NCBI RefSeq assembly: GCF_030812775.1
Contig: NZ_JAUSTI010000011.1
Coordinates: 62,001 to 126,000, forward strand
Direction: 5' to 3'
Source of the DNA: Paenibacillus tundrae
GTDB lineage: Bacteria > Bacillota > Bacilli > Paenibacillales > Paenibacillaceae
DNA length: 64,000 nt
In this document: one piece after another, positions 1-8,642 of the stretch
How the letters are laid out: each line of letters starts with the position of its first letter
Numbering within the stretch: position 1 is the first letter of the stretch
Program-made: the position numbers and the translations under genes
The notes under the pieces: generated by a model
What the model saw: only the letters and a program-made list of their open reading frames with translations
What the model was told of the DNA's origin: nothing
The model's database searches: none

Positions 1-893
1 CTGCTGATATCGCACAGGGCGTAAACGCAGCTCTTGAGCACCGTGATCCAGAGCAAGTTGCGCGCGAAACAGAAAATATTGGTGCTGGTGACCAAGGTCT
101 GATGTTCGGTTTTGCTACGAATGAAACACCTGAGCTCATGCCTTTGCCAATCGCACTATCCCACCGTATCGCACGCCGTCTGGCTGAAGTGCGTAAAGAT
201 GGTACATTAGAATACCTTCGTCCAGATGGTAAAACTCAAGTAACGATCGAATACGACGGCGACAAGCCAGTTCGTGTGGACACGATCGTTGTATCTACGC
301 AGCATGCGGAAGAAACGACGCTTGAGCAGATTCAAAAGGATATCAAAGAACATGTTATCTTGCCTGTTGTTCCAGCTGAATTGCTGGATGAGCAGACTAA
401 ATATTTCATCAACCCAACAGGACGTTTCGTTATTGGCGGACCTCAGGGAGATGCAGGTCTGACTGGGCGTAAAATCATCGTAGATACCTACGGCGGTTAT
501 GCACGTCACGGCGGCGGTGCGTTCTCTGGTAAAGATCCAACAAAAGTAGACCGTTCTGCTGCATATGCAGCTCGTTACGTGGCGAAAAACCTCGTAGCAG
601 CAGGTCTTGCAGACAAAGTAGAAATCCAGCTCGCTTACGCGATTGGTGTAGCCAATCCGGTATCGATCAACGTAGATACATACGGAACAGGCAAAGTCAG
701 CGAAGAGAAATTGGTTGAGCTTGTACGTAACAACTTCGATCTTCGTCCGGCTGGCATCATCCGTATGCTGGATCTTCGTCGCCCAATCTACAAACAAACT
801 GCTGCTTACGGTCACTTCGGCCGTACAGATTTGGATGTACCTTGGGAGCAAGTGGACAAAGCAGACCTTTTGAAATCTCAAGCAGGTCTGTAA
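1..893 (+). CDS. metK: S-adenosylmethionine synthase (5'-truncated by window edge)
   Basis: MetK condenses L-methionine and ATP to S-adenosylmethionine, the cytoplasmic methyl donor. The frame is already open at the window's left edge (first full codon at base 3) and stops with TAA at 891-893, so about 297 C-terminal residues are present and the N-terminal part lies outside. Family motifs are visible: GAGDQG with [11 protein letters not shown] in the central domain, [13 protein letters not shown], and the glycine-rich loop [15 protein letters not shown] followed by [13 protein letters not shown] strong hairpin terminator follows at once, so metK ends its own transcript. Family identification is secure from the motifs alone. 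Confidence 0.97.
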   Translation, partial: ADIAQGVNAALEHRDPEQVARETENIGAGDQGLMFGFATNETPELMPLPIALSHRIARRLAEVRKDGTLEYLRPDGKTQVTIEYDGDKPVRVDTIVVSTQHAEETTLEQIQKDIKEHVILPVVPAELLDEQTKYFINPTGRFVIGGPQGDAGLTGRKIIVDTYGGYARHGGGAFSGKDPTKVDRSAAYAARYVAKNLVAAGLADKVEIQLAYAIGVANPVSINVDTYGTGKVSEEKLVELVRNNFDLRPAGIIRMLDLRRPIYKQTAAYGHFGRTDLDVPWEQVDKADLLKSQAGL

Positions 894-913
894 GTCGTAT
901 TAGTTTGCTAATC

Positions 914-953
914 AAAGAGCCTTAGTCCTCTAAAAGGATTAGGGCTCTTTCTA
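914..953 (+). terminator. Rho-independent terminator after metK
   Basis: AAAGAGCC at 914-921 pairs with GGCTCTTT at 943-950. The inner stem TTAGTCCT/AGGATTAG extends it through G-U pairs, leaving a tiny loop. The tail is only moderately T-rich. It lies 20 bases past the metK stop. Confidence 0.85.
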
Positions 954-1005
954 TTTAGAGAGTGCTCTAATCCTTTATCTTTACTTGCTTTATTTTCCAT
1001 ATCAC

Positions 1006-1033
1006 TAAAAGAAATCTCTGTTAAATCCGATAT
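1006..1033 (+). promoter_or_regulatory. Sigma-D (SigD) type promoter of the SLH gene
   Basis: TAAA at 1006-1009, a 16-base spacer, then TCCGATAT at 1026-1033, one mismatch from the SigD -10 consensus GCCGATAT. The same TAAA-N16 architecture occurs before hag and flaG in this window. A TATAAT at 1048-1053 has no convincing -35 partner. Confidence 0.6.
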
Positions 1034-1097
1034 ACAGAATAAGGTCTGTATAATGAAGATGTAGGTCAATTTGATTCGGATAAGGAGGAATAAGACG

Positions 1098-4000
1098 GTG
1101 AGTACAACAAGATTGGCTCGTAAAGGTATCATTTTTCTACTTGTTTTATTGTTGACTGTTCAGGGCAGTTTAGGGTTCTTGAGTAATAACAATAAGGCAT
1201 ATGCAGCAGAAGATGATCCGCGTTGGGAAGAGATATTATTTGAATCAACCGTTCCAGCAGTGAACGCTGTGGACGTAGATGGTAAGGAATCTTTAGTGAT
1301 TAACTTCAAAGAAGCGGTTCGAAAGGGGAATTCCGACTTAAAGCTGTACATTGATCGTTATCAAGATAGTGTACCAGAAGAGGTAATCGTCGTTAATAGT
1401 GAAAATATTCTAATTGGAGATCCTTCTTCTGACCCGGCAGTTCCTGCTAGTAGTACGGGAACCGGAACACAGGTAACAATTAAACACAAAGAATTACCCG
1501 GTGGTACATATTATGTAATGTATGATGCAGGTGCTTTTGTTACGGTAGCTAATAATCAAGGCATAGGCTCTCCTTCATCGGGGCTATGGAAGTTTACGAC
1601 TAAAGGGATAGGTACAGCAAAACCAACAGCATTTTCCCCTCTGAAAGGTGCCAGCTCCGTTCCTCTTGCTTCCAATATTCAACTTACCTACAGTGAAGCA
1701 ATTAAGGCAGGCGCAGGTGAAATTCAGATTATGCTGGGAAATAACGTATTCGAAAGGTTCAATGTCAAAGATACCAATCGAGTTCATATTAATGGTAGCT
1801 CTATCACAATTACACCATCCAATAATTTCGAGAATAAGGGTACATACTCAGTTGTTGTTCCAGAAGGTGCACTACGAGATGTTAGACAAGGTAATGACGT
1901 ATCAGCAATTGCACAAGGGGAATGGAGCTTTACAGCGTTTCAATCTGATCCTACTGCATTGACAGTAACGACCTTGTCTCCAGCTAATGGAGCCAGTGGC
2001 GTTCCCTTAACCGGAGATTTGCTTGTAACCTTTAACAAGGACTTAGATCAGAGTCTGATTGGAAAAGTTACTTTAAAGAATGCAAATGGTTCTGTAGTAG
2101 CCACTACTCCATCATTTGTAAGCTCGAACAAAAGGCAATTGCGGATTACGCCAAGTACAAGTCTTACTAGTAATACTAGCTATTCAGTAGACATTACAGG
2201 AGGAGCCTTGCAGGATTCAACGGGTAATTTGTTCGCTGGTTTGAATGGAGCAACATCATGGACATTCCGGACGCTCAGCCCAGATACCAAACCTCCTGTT
2301 ATTAAGACAGCTAAAATGCACGACAATTCAACCATTCGTTTAACGTATGACAAATGGCTTAGTAGCATTAGCCCGCTGAGCAACAGTTATACGGTTACCG
2401 TTAATGGTGAGAATCGGAATGTTAGCTCTACTTACATTTCAGGTGATAGCGTATACGTTGTACTGGACACGGGTGTGGCCGTAGGACAGGTTGTACGGAT
2501 TGCTTATGTTCCTAGTACGACAGGCAATCGCGTGACCGATCAGTCTTTTAATGCTGCGGCTGCATTTGGCGCACGAGATGTAGAAAATGGGTTGGATTCC
2601 GTTATGTCCAAGCCACGAGAAGGCAACGTGTACTACAACACACTTACGCTCTATTATCCTGAGACAGTCTATATTACTTCGAGTGATGCAGCGAGACAAT
2701 TCAGTGTAACGGCGGATCAGTCGAATGTAGGGATTAATAGCATTTCAATCAATAATAGTTCTGTCGTGACTTTGAATCTCAGTCGCTCCATTACGGATGG
2801 CGAAGTAGTTCGTGTGGCGTACACACCAGGCTCCTGGCCTGTAAAAGATACACGTGGGCAAACACTTGCAGGATTCAGTGGTTTCTATGTTCGTAACGCA
2901 ATTGATACCAAACCGCCTGAGTTCAAGAGCGCAGAGGTCAGTGGTAACAAATTATGGGTTCGCTACAATGAACCACTGAAAACGACAAATAAACCAGCGA
3001 ATAGCCAGTACTCTGTTCTAGTCGACGGCAAGCCGGTCTTCGTAAATGATTCTGAGATTGAAGACGATCTGATTACGTTAACACTTGCCTCAGCTGTGAA
3101 GGATACACAAAATATTTCATTATCATATGTTCCTGGTGCGTTACGATTGACGGATCTGAATAATAATCCTGCAGGATATCTGAATCTAACGCCAGTAACG
3201 TATACCTACGGTAACGGCAAAATCCTGTCAGCTACGATCCAAGGAGACACGGTTCAGATTAATTTCCGGGATGCGATCCAGTCTCAGACGGCATTAACGG
3301 TTGCTCAGTTCAGTGTCGCATTGAATAATTCAAATGCAACCGTATTGTCTGCTTCTGCTTCCAACTCGGTGGTGACACTGAAATTGGATACATCAACTGT
3401 TGGGGTAGGATCTAGCACAACGTCACAGACAGGAACGGTGAGTTATGTCCCTGGCGCTGTACCCATCCGTGATATGTCCAGTGTAACTGTACCAGCGTTT
3501 GGGCCACTTACATTGCAGCAGACAACCAATAATAATGGTAGTAGTAACCAGACGGCAAGCCGTCCTGCTTGGTTGACTGAATTAGATGCATCAAACTATG
3601 GTCAGCCTCTACTTGTGATGAACAATAACACTGCCTCAGCTGCCGAATCTACGATGTCACGTAATAACCGTTCGACTCGTCAATTCAATATGGATGCAGC
3701 GAAATTGATTCAGGCTTTTGAATATGCTTCAACCGTTGGGAAACTTAATCAACCCGTGGTATTCGAGATTCCAGATAGCGAAGCCTCTGCGTTTGTTGGT
3801 TTCCCGTTGAATGCATTGACCCAGCTGGCTGCAAACTATCGTACAGGAACGATTGGAGTAAAATATGGTGATCGCCTCTGGACGATGCCATTATCTAATC
3901 TAGATCTAGCGGCGATGAGCCGGAGCGTGGGGACAATTGGAGCATCTACTGTAATTACGCCAATTAATACAAGCGTAACAACAGGATCGAGGGGGCCATT

Positions 4001-4898
4001 TTTCTATGTTCAGCTAGAGACAGTACCGGTACTGGCGTCAGGAACAATGGATGGAATGCTTATCAATTCAGGAGCACAGAAACTTGGTAATAACACGGAT
4101 GTGTTCATGTTTGCTTTTAATAGTAATAATAATCAACGTATGGAATTGGATACTAGAAGCAATCTGTCTATGAAATTACCTACTAATACGCCTACAGCTA
4201 CATCAGGGTTTACGTATATCGATCCAATTACTTTAATTTTATCTAATGTGCCTAGTTCTTTTAAAAACACTGCTGATGGACTAGTCATCTCAGGGCAACT
4301 GAATGGCAATCAGACAATCGTTCCTGTAAATCATATCGTTAGTTATCGGGATACAGCCTCACACTGGGCAAGTGAGGTCATTAAGGAACTCTCGGCTAAA
4401 TGGATCATTAGTGCACCGAATGGCTCGTATTACCGCCCTAATGAGAACATCTCACGTGCAGAGTTCGCTGAATTAGTTGCTAGAGGACTAGGATTAAGCG
4501 GGGAACCAACCGCTGCAAGTCGTTTTCCTGACGTTCGTAGCGGAAGTATCACAAGTGCCTATATTGGTGCCGCTGCTGAAGCAGGAATCATTACAGGTAA
4601 TACCGATGGTACGTTCAAGCCAGATCGTCCTATTACTCGTGAACAGATGGCCATCATGATGGTTCGTGCTTTGAATTACGGGGGTAAGCAAACGGTGCTG
4701 AACTCTTCATCGACGTCCATTTTATCGAAATTCAAGGACAACAAGAAAATCCAATCCAAGGATTCTGTTTCTAAAGCGGTGCAGGAGGGAATCATTCAAG
4801 GGATGACATCGAGAACATTCGAGCCCCAAGGCAATGCGACCCGTGCACAAGCAGCAGTAATGTTGAAGCGTGTGTTGGATAAGTTAGGGTATTTGTAA
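1098..4898 (+). CDS. Secreted S-layer-homology (SLH) surface protein with Ig-like repeats
   Basis: Predicted 1266-aa exported cell-surface protein. The GTG at 1098 is chosen because AAGGAGGA lies just upstream (1082-1089) and the protein then begins with a signal peptide: basic STTRLARKG, hydrophobic IIFLLVLLLTVQG, cleavage near AYAAEDD. The middle holds bacterial Ig-like (Big_5-type) modules recognisable by SPANGASGVPLTGDLLVTFN, followed by several SwmB-like modules each ending in a VxIxYxPG pattern. The last ~180 residues contain three SLH motifs (FPDV...AYIGAAAEAGIITG...FKPDRPITREQ), which in this family bind pyruvylated secondary cell-wall polymer non-covalently. It is monocistronic between two strong terminators. 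The SigD-like promoter suggests expression with flagellin. SwmB-like repeats are also found in motility-associated surface proteins. The precise function is unknown; structural or adhesive roles are inference. Confidence 0.88.
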   Translation: MSTTRLARKGIIFLLVLLLTVQGSLGFLSNNNKAYAAEDDPRWEEILFESTVPAVNAVDVDGKESLVINFKEAVRKGNSDLKLYIDRYQDSVPEEVIVVNSENILIGDPSSDPAVPASSTGTGTQVTIKHKELPGGTYYVMYDAGAFVTVANNQGIGSPSSGLWKFTTKGIGTAKPTAFSPLKGASSVPLASNIQLTYSEAIKAGAGEIQIMLGNNVFERFNVKDTNRVHINGSSITITPSNNFENKGTYSVVVPEGALRDVRQGNDVSAIAQGEWSFTAFQSDPTALTVTTLSPANGASGVPLTGDLLVTFNKDLDQSLIGKVTLKNANGSVVATTPSFVSSNKRQLRITPSTSLTSNTSYSVDITGGALQDSTGNLFAGLNGATSWTFRTLSPDTKPPVIKTAKMHDNSTIRLTYDKWLSSISPLSNSYTVTVNGENRNVSSTYISGDSVYVVLDTGVAVGQVVRIAYVPSTTGNRVTDQSFNAAAAFGARDVENGLDSVMSKPREGNVYYNTLTLYYPETVYITSSDAARQFSVTADQSNVGINSISINNSSVVTLNLSRSITDGEVVRVAYTPGSWPVKDTRGQTLAGFSGFYVRNAIDTKPPEFKSAEVSGNKLWVRYNEPLKTTNKPANSQYSVLVDGKPVFVNDSEIEDDLITLTLASAVKDTQNISLSYVPGALRLTDLNNNPAGYLNLTPVTYTYGNGKILSATIQGDTVQINFRDAIQSQTALTVAQFSVALNNSNATVLSASASNSVVTLKLDTSTVGVGSSTTSQTGTVSYVPGAVPIRDMSSVTVPAFGPLTLQQTTNNNGSSNQTASRPAWLTELDASNYGQPLLVMNNNTASAAESTMSRNNRSTRQFNMDAAKLIQAFEYASTVGKLNQPVVFEIPDSEASAFVGFPLNALTQLAANYRTGTIGVKYGDRLWTMPLSNLDLAAMSRSVGTIGASTVITPINTSVTTGSRGPFFYVQLETVPVLASGTMDGMLINSGAQKLGNNTDVFMFAFNSNNNQRMELDTRSNLSMKLPTNTPTATSGFTYIDPITLILSNVPSSFKNTADGLVISGQLNGNQTIVPVNHIVSYRDTASHWASEVIKELSAKWIISAPNGSYYRPNENISRAEFAELVARGLGLSGEPTAASRFPDVRSGSITSAYIGAAAEAGIITGNTDGTFKPDRPITREQMAIMMVRALNYGGKQTVLNSSSTSILSKFKDNKKIQSKDSVSKAVQEGIIQGMTSRTFEPQGNATRAQAAVMLKRVLDKLGYL

Positions 4899-4955
4899 AA
4901 GGTATAGATTAACAAGTAGTAATACCATTCTTCGGTAGAGAAATTTAATCTATAG

Positions 4956-4995
4956 GGACACTTCAAGGAAGCATATTCCTTGAAGTGTCCTTTTT
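4956..4995 (+). terminator. Rho-independent terminator after the SLH gene
   Basis: Perfect 15-bp stem: GGACACTTCAAGGAA (4956-4970) against TTCCTTGAAGTGTCC (4976-4990), 5-base loop, then TTTTT. Confidence 0.95.
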
Positions 4996-5147
4996 GTGTT
5001 GTAGGTTAGTTTGCATGTCTTTAGTATTTGAACAGTTACAGAAACCCTCATAGTCTGAATGTTTTTTTATGTCTATATGTATGATCAATTCTTGTTATAC
5101 GAATTCAAAAAGGAGAATAATCCCAGAAAATAAGGACTATCTTACTA

Positions 5148-5175
5148 TTACCTAAAATTAGGATAATGCCGATAT
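5148..5175 (+). promoter_or_regulatory. Possible SigD -10 element before the nine-module protein
   Basis: A perfect GCCGATAT at 5168-5175 lies 75 bases before the ATG at 5251. The expected TAAA at N15-16 is missing (TTAC/TACC there); a TAAA at 5153 is too close, at N11. This is an exact -10 octamer but only half a promoter. The rest of 4996-5250 is AT-rich with no gene. Confidence 0.3.
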
Positions 5176-5250
5176 TAATTATTCATAATCCATTTGAACA
5201 TCTTTTTAGGGGTTAAATGGATAAAAAACATAAAGGAGGAATTTGATTTC

Positions 5251-8200
5251 ATGAGTTTTAAAAAAGGTTTTATTGTTTTACTGATGGCTGTATTGTTGAT
5301 TAGCACCATATATCCGACAACCGGTTATGCCCTTTCAGATCAATCAGATGAGATCATCACAATGGAGACTGACAACGAGGATCTCGATGTCCTTACAGAA
5401 GATCCAGCTCTAACAGACGAGGATAACTTGGATGTTACAGATCCGGATGTCTACGAAGAGTCAACAGGTGTAGGCGAATATAATGATGAGTTTGAAGATA
5501 TAGAAGGAATTTACGAAGAACCAGAGGACGTAAACGAAATTATTGAGGAACCAGAAGGTGCATCAGAGGTAACTGATGGTACATACGAAGAAGATATTTA
5601 TACTCCTCAATCTATGGCTCTGGCGGCTGAGGATATTTTGATCATGAACCCCGGAGATTCCTATACGTTTACGAATAACGGAAGTGCTGCAAGATCGTTA
5701 AGTACGAATGCGTCGACCTCAAGAAGCAGTGCTTACGATTATGTTGTTTATAGACCGGATGGGAGTATTATGGGCGAAAATATGAACTCTATTAACAATT
5801 TGTCAGTAGGGTCAGGTTATACAGCTGTAATTACCTCAACGGGGCAAAATCCGTTTACAGTGACAGTTCGTTCAGAATTTTCTTATAGCGTCTCAGCCAA
5901 CCCGGCAATGCTTAGGGTTACTCTATCCAATGGGGAGAGTTATCGCTATTTCAATAATGGCACTCAGTCAAGAGCTTTAAGTGCTGATACTTCCACAGCT
6001 CAGGATAGGAGAATAGACTATGCTTCTTATAAAGAAGATGGTAGTCTCGCGAGTTCAAATTTCCGAACGACGGGGAAACCTTCACTTGCAGCAGGAAACG
6101 AAATCATTATTACTGGTGCTGGTTCACAGCCTGTTAGTGTTGGATTTCCCTACGAAGTTTATACCGGTGAGTGGAGCGATGAGCCAGCGTATACTCGAGT
6201 GACACTTAGCCAAGGTGAAAGCTACCAATTCACCAATATTAGCAGTAGATCCGATGCACTTCAGAGCGATGGTGCCACCAAAGATAAGCATGACTATGTC
6301 GTGTATCTTCCGGATGGTACGGAAAGCTCCACCGGAACGAATACATCCATTAAGCCTACGGTAGCTGCTGGGAGAACCGCTGTAGTGACTTTGGTAACAG
6401 CAACACCGGTAACATATGGTGTGCCGTATCGGACATTTGATGTTCAGAAAGCCGGTGGTGATGCCATTACTCGAATTACCGTATATCCCGGTGAATCCGT
6501 GATTTTTCGGAATAACGGTTCCTTGGCTAATCCGATAAAAAACAATGCAAGCAGCTCCAATGGAGCCGTTTTTGATTATGTCCTGTATACAGCAGAAGAT
6601 GTTGTTCATTCAGATGGCTTCAACAAAACTACGAATCCGACCATTCGTTCACAAGGTTATGCAGTCGTGACAGTAGCTGGTCAAGTTCCGATCGAGTTCA
6701 GATATACCGATGATTTCTCCGTCGAAGAAAGCATGGAACCCGCCTATCATCGGGTAACACTGAATCAGGGAGAAAGTGTGACATTTTGGAATAACAGTAC
6801 CGACCGAGAGTATCTCGACAGTGATGCGTCCGTCAGTCAAGGACGGTTATTTGATTACGTAACATATTACCCGGACGGTACTGAGCGGAGCACAAGAAAA
6901 GCAACGGCAGTTAGTCCTGTTGTCTTTTATGGAAATAAAGCTGTAGTTACGGGTGTATCTGCGGAGCCTGTGACCATAGGTGCAATTTATACGATTTTTG
7001 ATGTAGAGGATCGACCAACTGAAGCGCTCAGTAAAATTACTGTGTCACCAGGCCAGTCGGTCAAATTCCACAACGGGGGTTCACTTAGCAACCCGATCCG
7101 CAGTAATGCCAAAAAAATAGGTGCAATGTTTGATATTGTCGTGTATAAGGCAGACGGCAGAGCACATAGCGACAAATTCAATAGCAATGTAAGTCTCGCT
7201 ACCATTCCTTCTGGTGGTGAAGCCATCGTTACTGTAGGTGGAAGTACACCTGTGTTATTTGAATATACGGATGACTTCTCTGTAGTGGATAGCCAGGAAC
7301 CGGCATATCTACGTGTAACGTTGAACAAAGGTGAAAGCTATGCTTATACCAACATAAGCTCTGATTCGAAGAGGCTACGAAACGATGCTTCCAGCAGTGC
7401 GGGGCGAGTGTATGATTACACGATTTACAACGTAGATGAAACAGTATCGAGCAGTAGATCAGCCACAGCAATCGAACCTCTTGTCCTGGGTGGCAAAAAA
7501 GTTGTTGTTACCAATGTCTCAGATCAACCCATCACGTATGGTGGCATTTACCGTGTTTTCCGTGGACAAGATGATCAAGTGCCTTCACCAGAAACGGAAA
7601 TTACAATTAATCAAGGACAGAGCGCAGTATTTACGAATCCGAGTGCACAACCCGCACAGGTTAACCGAGTTGGAGTAACCGATTCTATTGTGGATTTCGT
7701 AGTCTACGAAGCAAACAATAAATATCAGTATTTAGTGGTAGGCTCAAGTCTTGATACATGGGAAATTCCAGCGGGTGGAACACTTGTCGTCACTGTACTA
7801 TCTCCAGAACCGGTAACTATTCAATATAACGTTCCTGTGACAGCTAGTCCTAGTCAGGAGCCAGCGCTCATCAAACGGAGTTTGGAGCCAAACGCCACGA
7901 TGTTGTTCTCGAACTCATCAACTTATTCATCAGTGCTCTTTACATCTCATGTAGAAGCATTAGCCTATGATTACGTTATACGGGATCAGAACCAAGTGGT
8001 TGTAAGGGAAGGTAAGAATGCGGTAGGGTCACAACACATACCTGGAAAGTCTGATATTCAGGTGCATAATAGGTCTTCCCAATCGCTGAAATTTGTAGCT
8101 GCTTACCGTCATTTTACTGTCAAGGAAGCAGAGGTCGAGTTTCTGACATTATATGAAGGTTTGGAAACAGCACTGCCTGATAAGCAACAAGGAAACGTGT

Positions 8201-8610
8201 ACTATCGCTTTAATCCTTACGGTACTGGTAAGTATCGAATAGCGATTAAAGAGTCAAAAGATTTTTCCATTGAGCCTTGGCTTGAGTTATATACAGATAA
8301 GGAACTAAGCAGTCGATTAGCTGCTTCAGTCGAACAGGAGCAGGTGTATGGGGAACAGTATACCGTGCTGGAGTGGGAACTCGAAGGTGGACAGAACTAT
8401 TATCTGAAGTTAGGCGAAAAGGATGGGAAACCAGTTCAAGGTGAAATTAAAGCAGCGGAAATGATCATGCGAAGTGATAACAGCTACGAATACGGCTATG
8501 GCAATCAACTACTTAAAGTAGTTTTATTTACAGGAGATCAAATTGTATTTGAGTATGACCGTAATGGTAATTTGACGAAACGAACGAAGAAAATCTTCCC
8601 GTTTAACTAA
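5251..8610 (+). CDS. Secreted acidic protein with nine ~90-aa modules and an Rhs-like tail
   Basis: Unrecognised 1119-aa exported protein. The start is ATG 5251, 10 bases after AAAGGAGGA; an in-frame ATG at 5194 lacks a ribosome-binding site. A signal peptide (FKKGFIVLLMAVLLISTIYP...GYALS) precedes a ~90-residue very acidic stretch rich in E, D and EEPE. Then come nine related modules of ~85-95 aa. Each opens with a (L/I)xxGESYxFxN strand, continues with a Ser/Asn-rich loop ending in an Asn-Ala-Ser-like turn, and carries a (Y/F)DYVVYxPDGT signature. Module starts are near residues 130, 215, 300, 390, 480, 570, 660, 750 and 845. A ~100-aa region resembling pre-peptidase beta-sandwich domains follows (GNVYYRFNPYGTGKYRI). 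The final ~35 residues (LFTGDQIVFEYDRNGNLTKR) look like one YD/Rhs repeat. Only 32 bases separate it from the Rhs toxin gene, so the two are probably co-transcribed. A role in displaying or releasing the toxin is inference. Confidence 0.85.
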   Translation: MSFKKGFIVLLMAVLLISTIYPTTGYALSDQSDEIITMETDNEDLDVLTEDPALTDEDNLDVTDPDVYEESTGVGEYNDEFEDIEGIYEEPEDVNEIIEEPEGASEVTDGTYEEDIYTPQSMALAAEDILIMNPGDSYTFTNNGSAARSLSTNASTSRSSAYDYVVYRPDGSIMGENMNSINNLSVGSGYTAVITSTGQNPFTVTVRSEFSYSVSANPAMLRVTLSNGESYRYFNNGTQSRALSADTSTAQDRRIDYASYKEDGSLASSNFRTTGKPSLAAGNEIIITGAGSQPVSVGFPYEVYTGEWSDEPAYTRVTLSQGESYQFTNISSRSDALQSDGATKDKHDYVVYLPDGTESSTGTNTSIKPTVAAGRTAVVTLVTATPVTYGVPYRTFDVQKAGGDAITRITVYPGESVIFRNNGSLANPIKNNASSSNGAVFDYVLYTAEDVVHSDGFNKTTNPTIRSQGYAVVTVAGQVPIEFRYTDDFSVEESMEPAYHRVTLNQGESVTFWNNSTDREYLDSDASVSQGRLFDYVTYYPDGTERSTRKATAVSPVVFYGNKAVVTGVSAEPVTIGAIYTIFDVEDRPTEALSKITVSPGQSVKFHNGGSLSNPIRSNAKKIGAMFDIVVYKADGRAHSDKFNSNVSLATIPSGGEAIVTVGGSTPVLFEYTDDFSVVDSQEPAYLRVTLNKGESYAYTNISSDSKRLRNDASSSAGRVYDYTIYNVDETVSSSRSATAIEPLVLGGKKVVVTNVSDQPITYGGIYRVFRGQDDQVPSPETEITINQGQSAVFTNPSAQPAQVNRVGVTDSIVDFVVYEANNKYQYLVVGSSLDTWEIPAGGTLVVTVLSPEPVTIQYNVPVTASPSQEPALIKRSLEPNATMLFSNSSTYSSVLFTSHVEALAYDYVIRDQNQVVVREGKNAVGSQHIPGKSDIQVHNRSSQSLKFVAAYRHFTVKEAEVEFLTLYEGLETALPDKQQGNVYYRFNPYGTGKYRIAIKESKDFSIEPWLELYTDKELSSRLAASVEQEQVYGEQYTVLEWELEGGQNYYLKLGEKDGKPVQGEIKAAEMIMRSDNSYEYGYGNQLLKVVLFTGDQIVFEYDRNGNLTKRTKKIFPFN

Positions 8611-8642
8611 ACGATTCTCTATAACTAGGTTGAGGTGATGAA

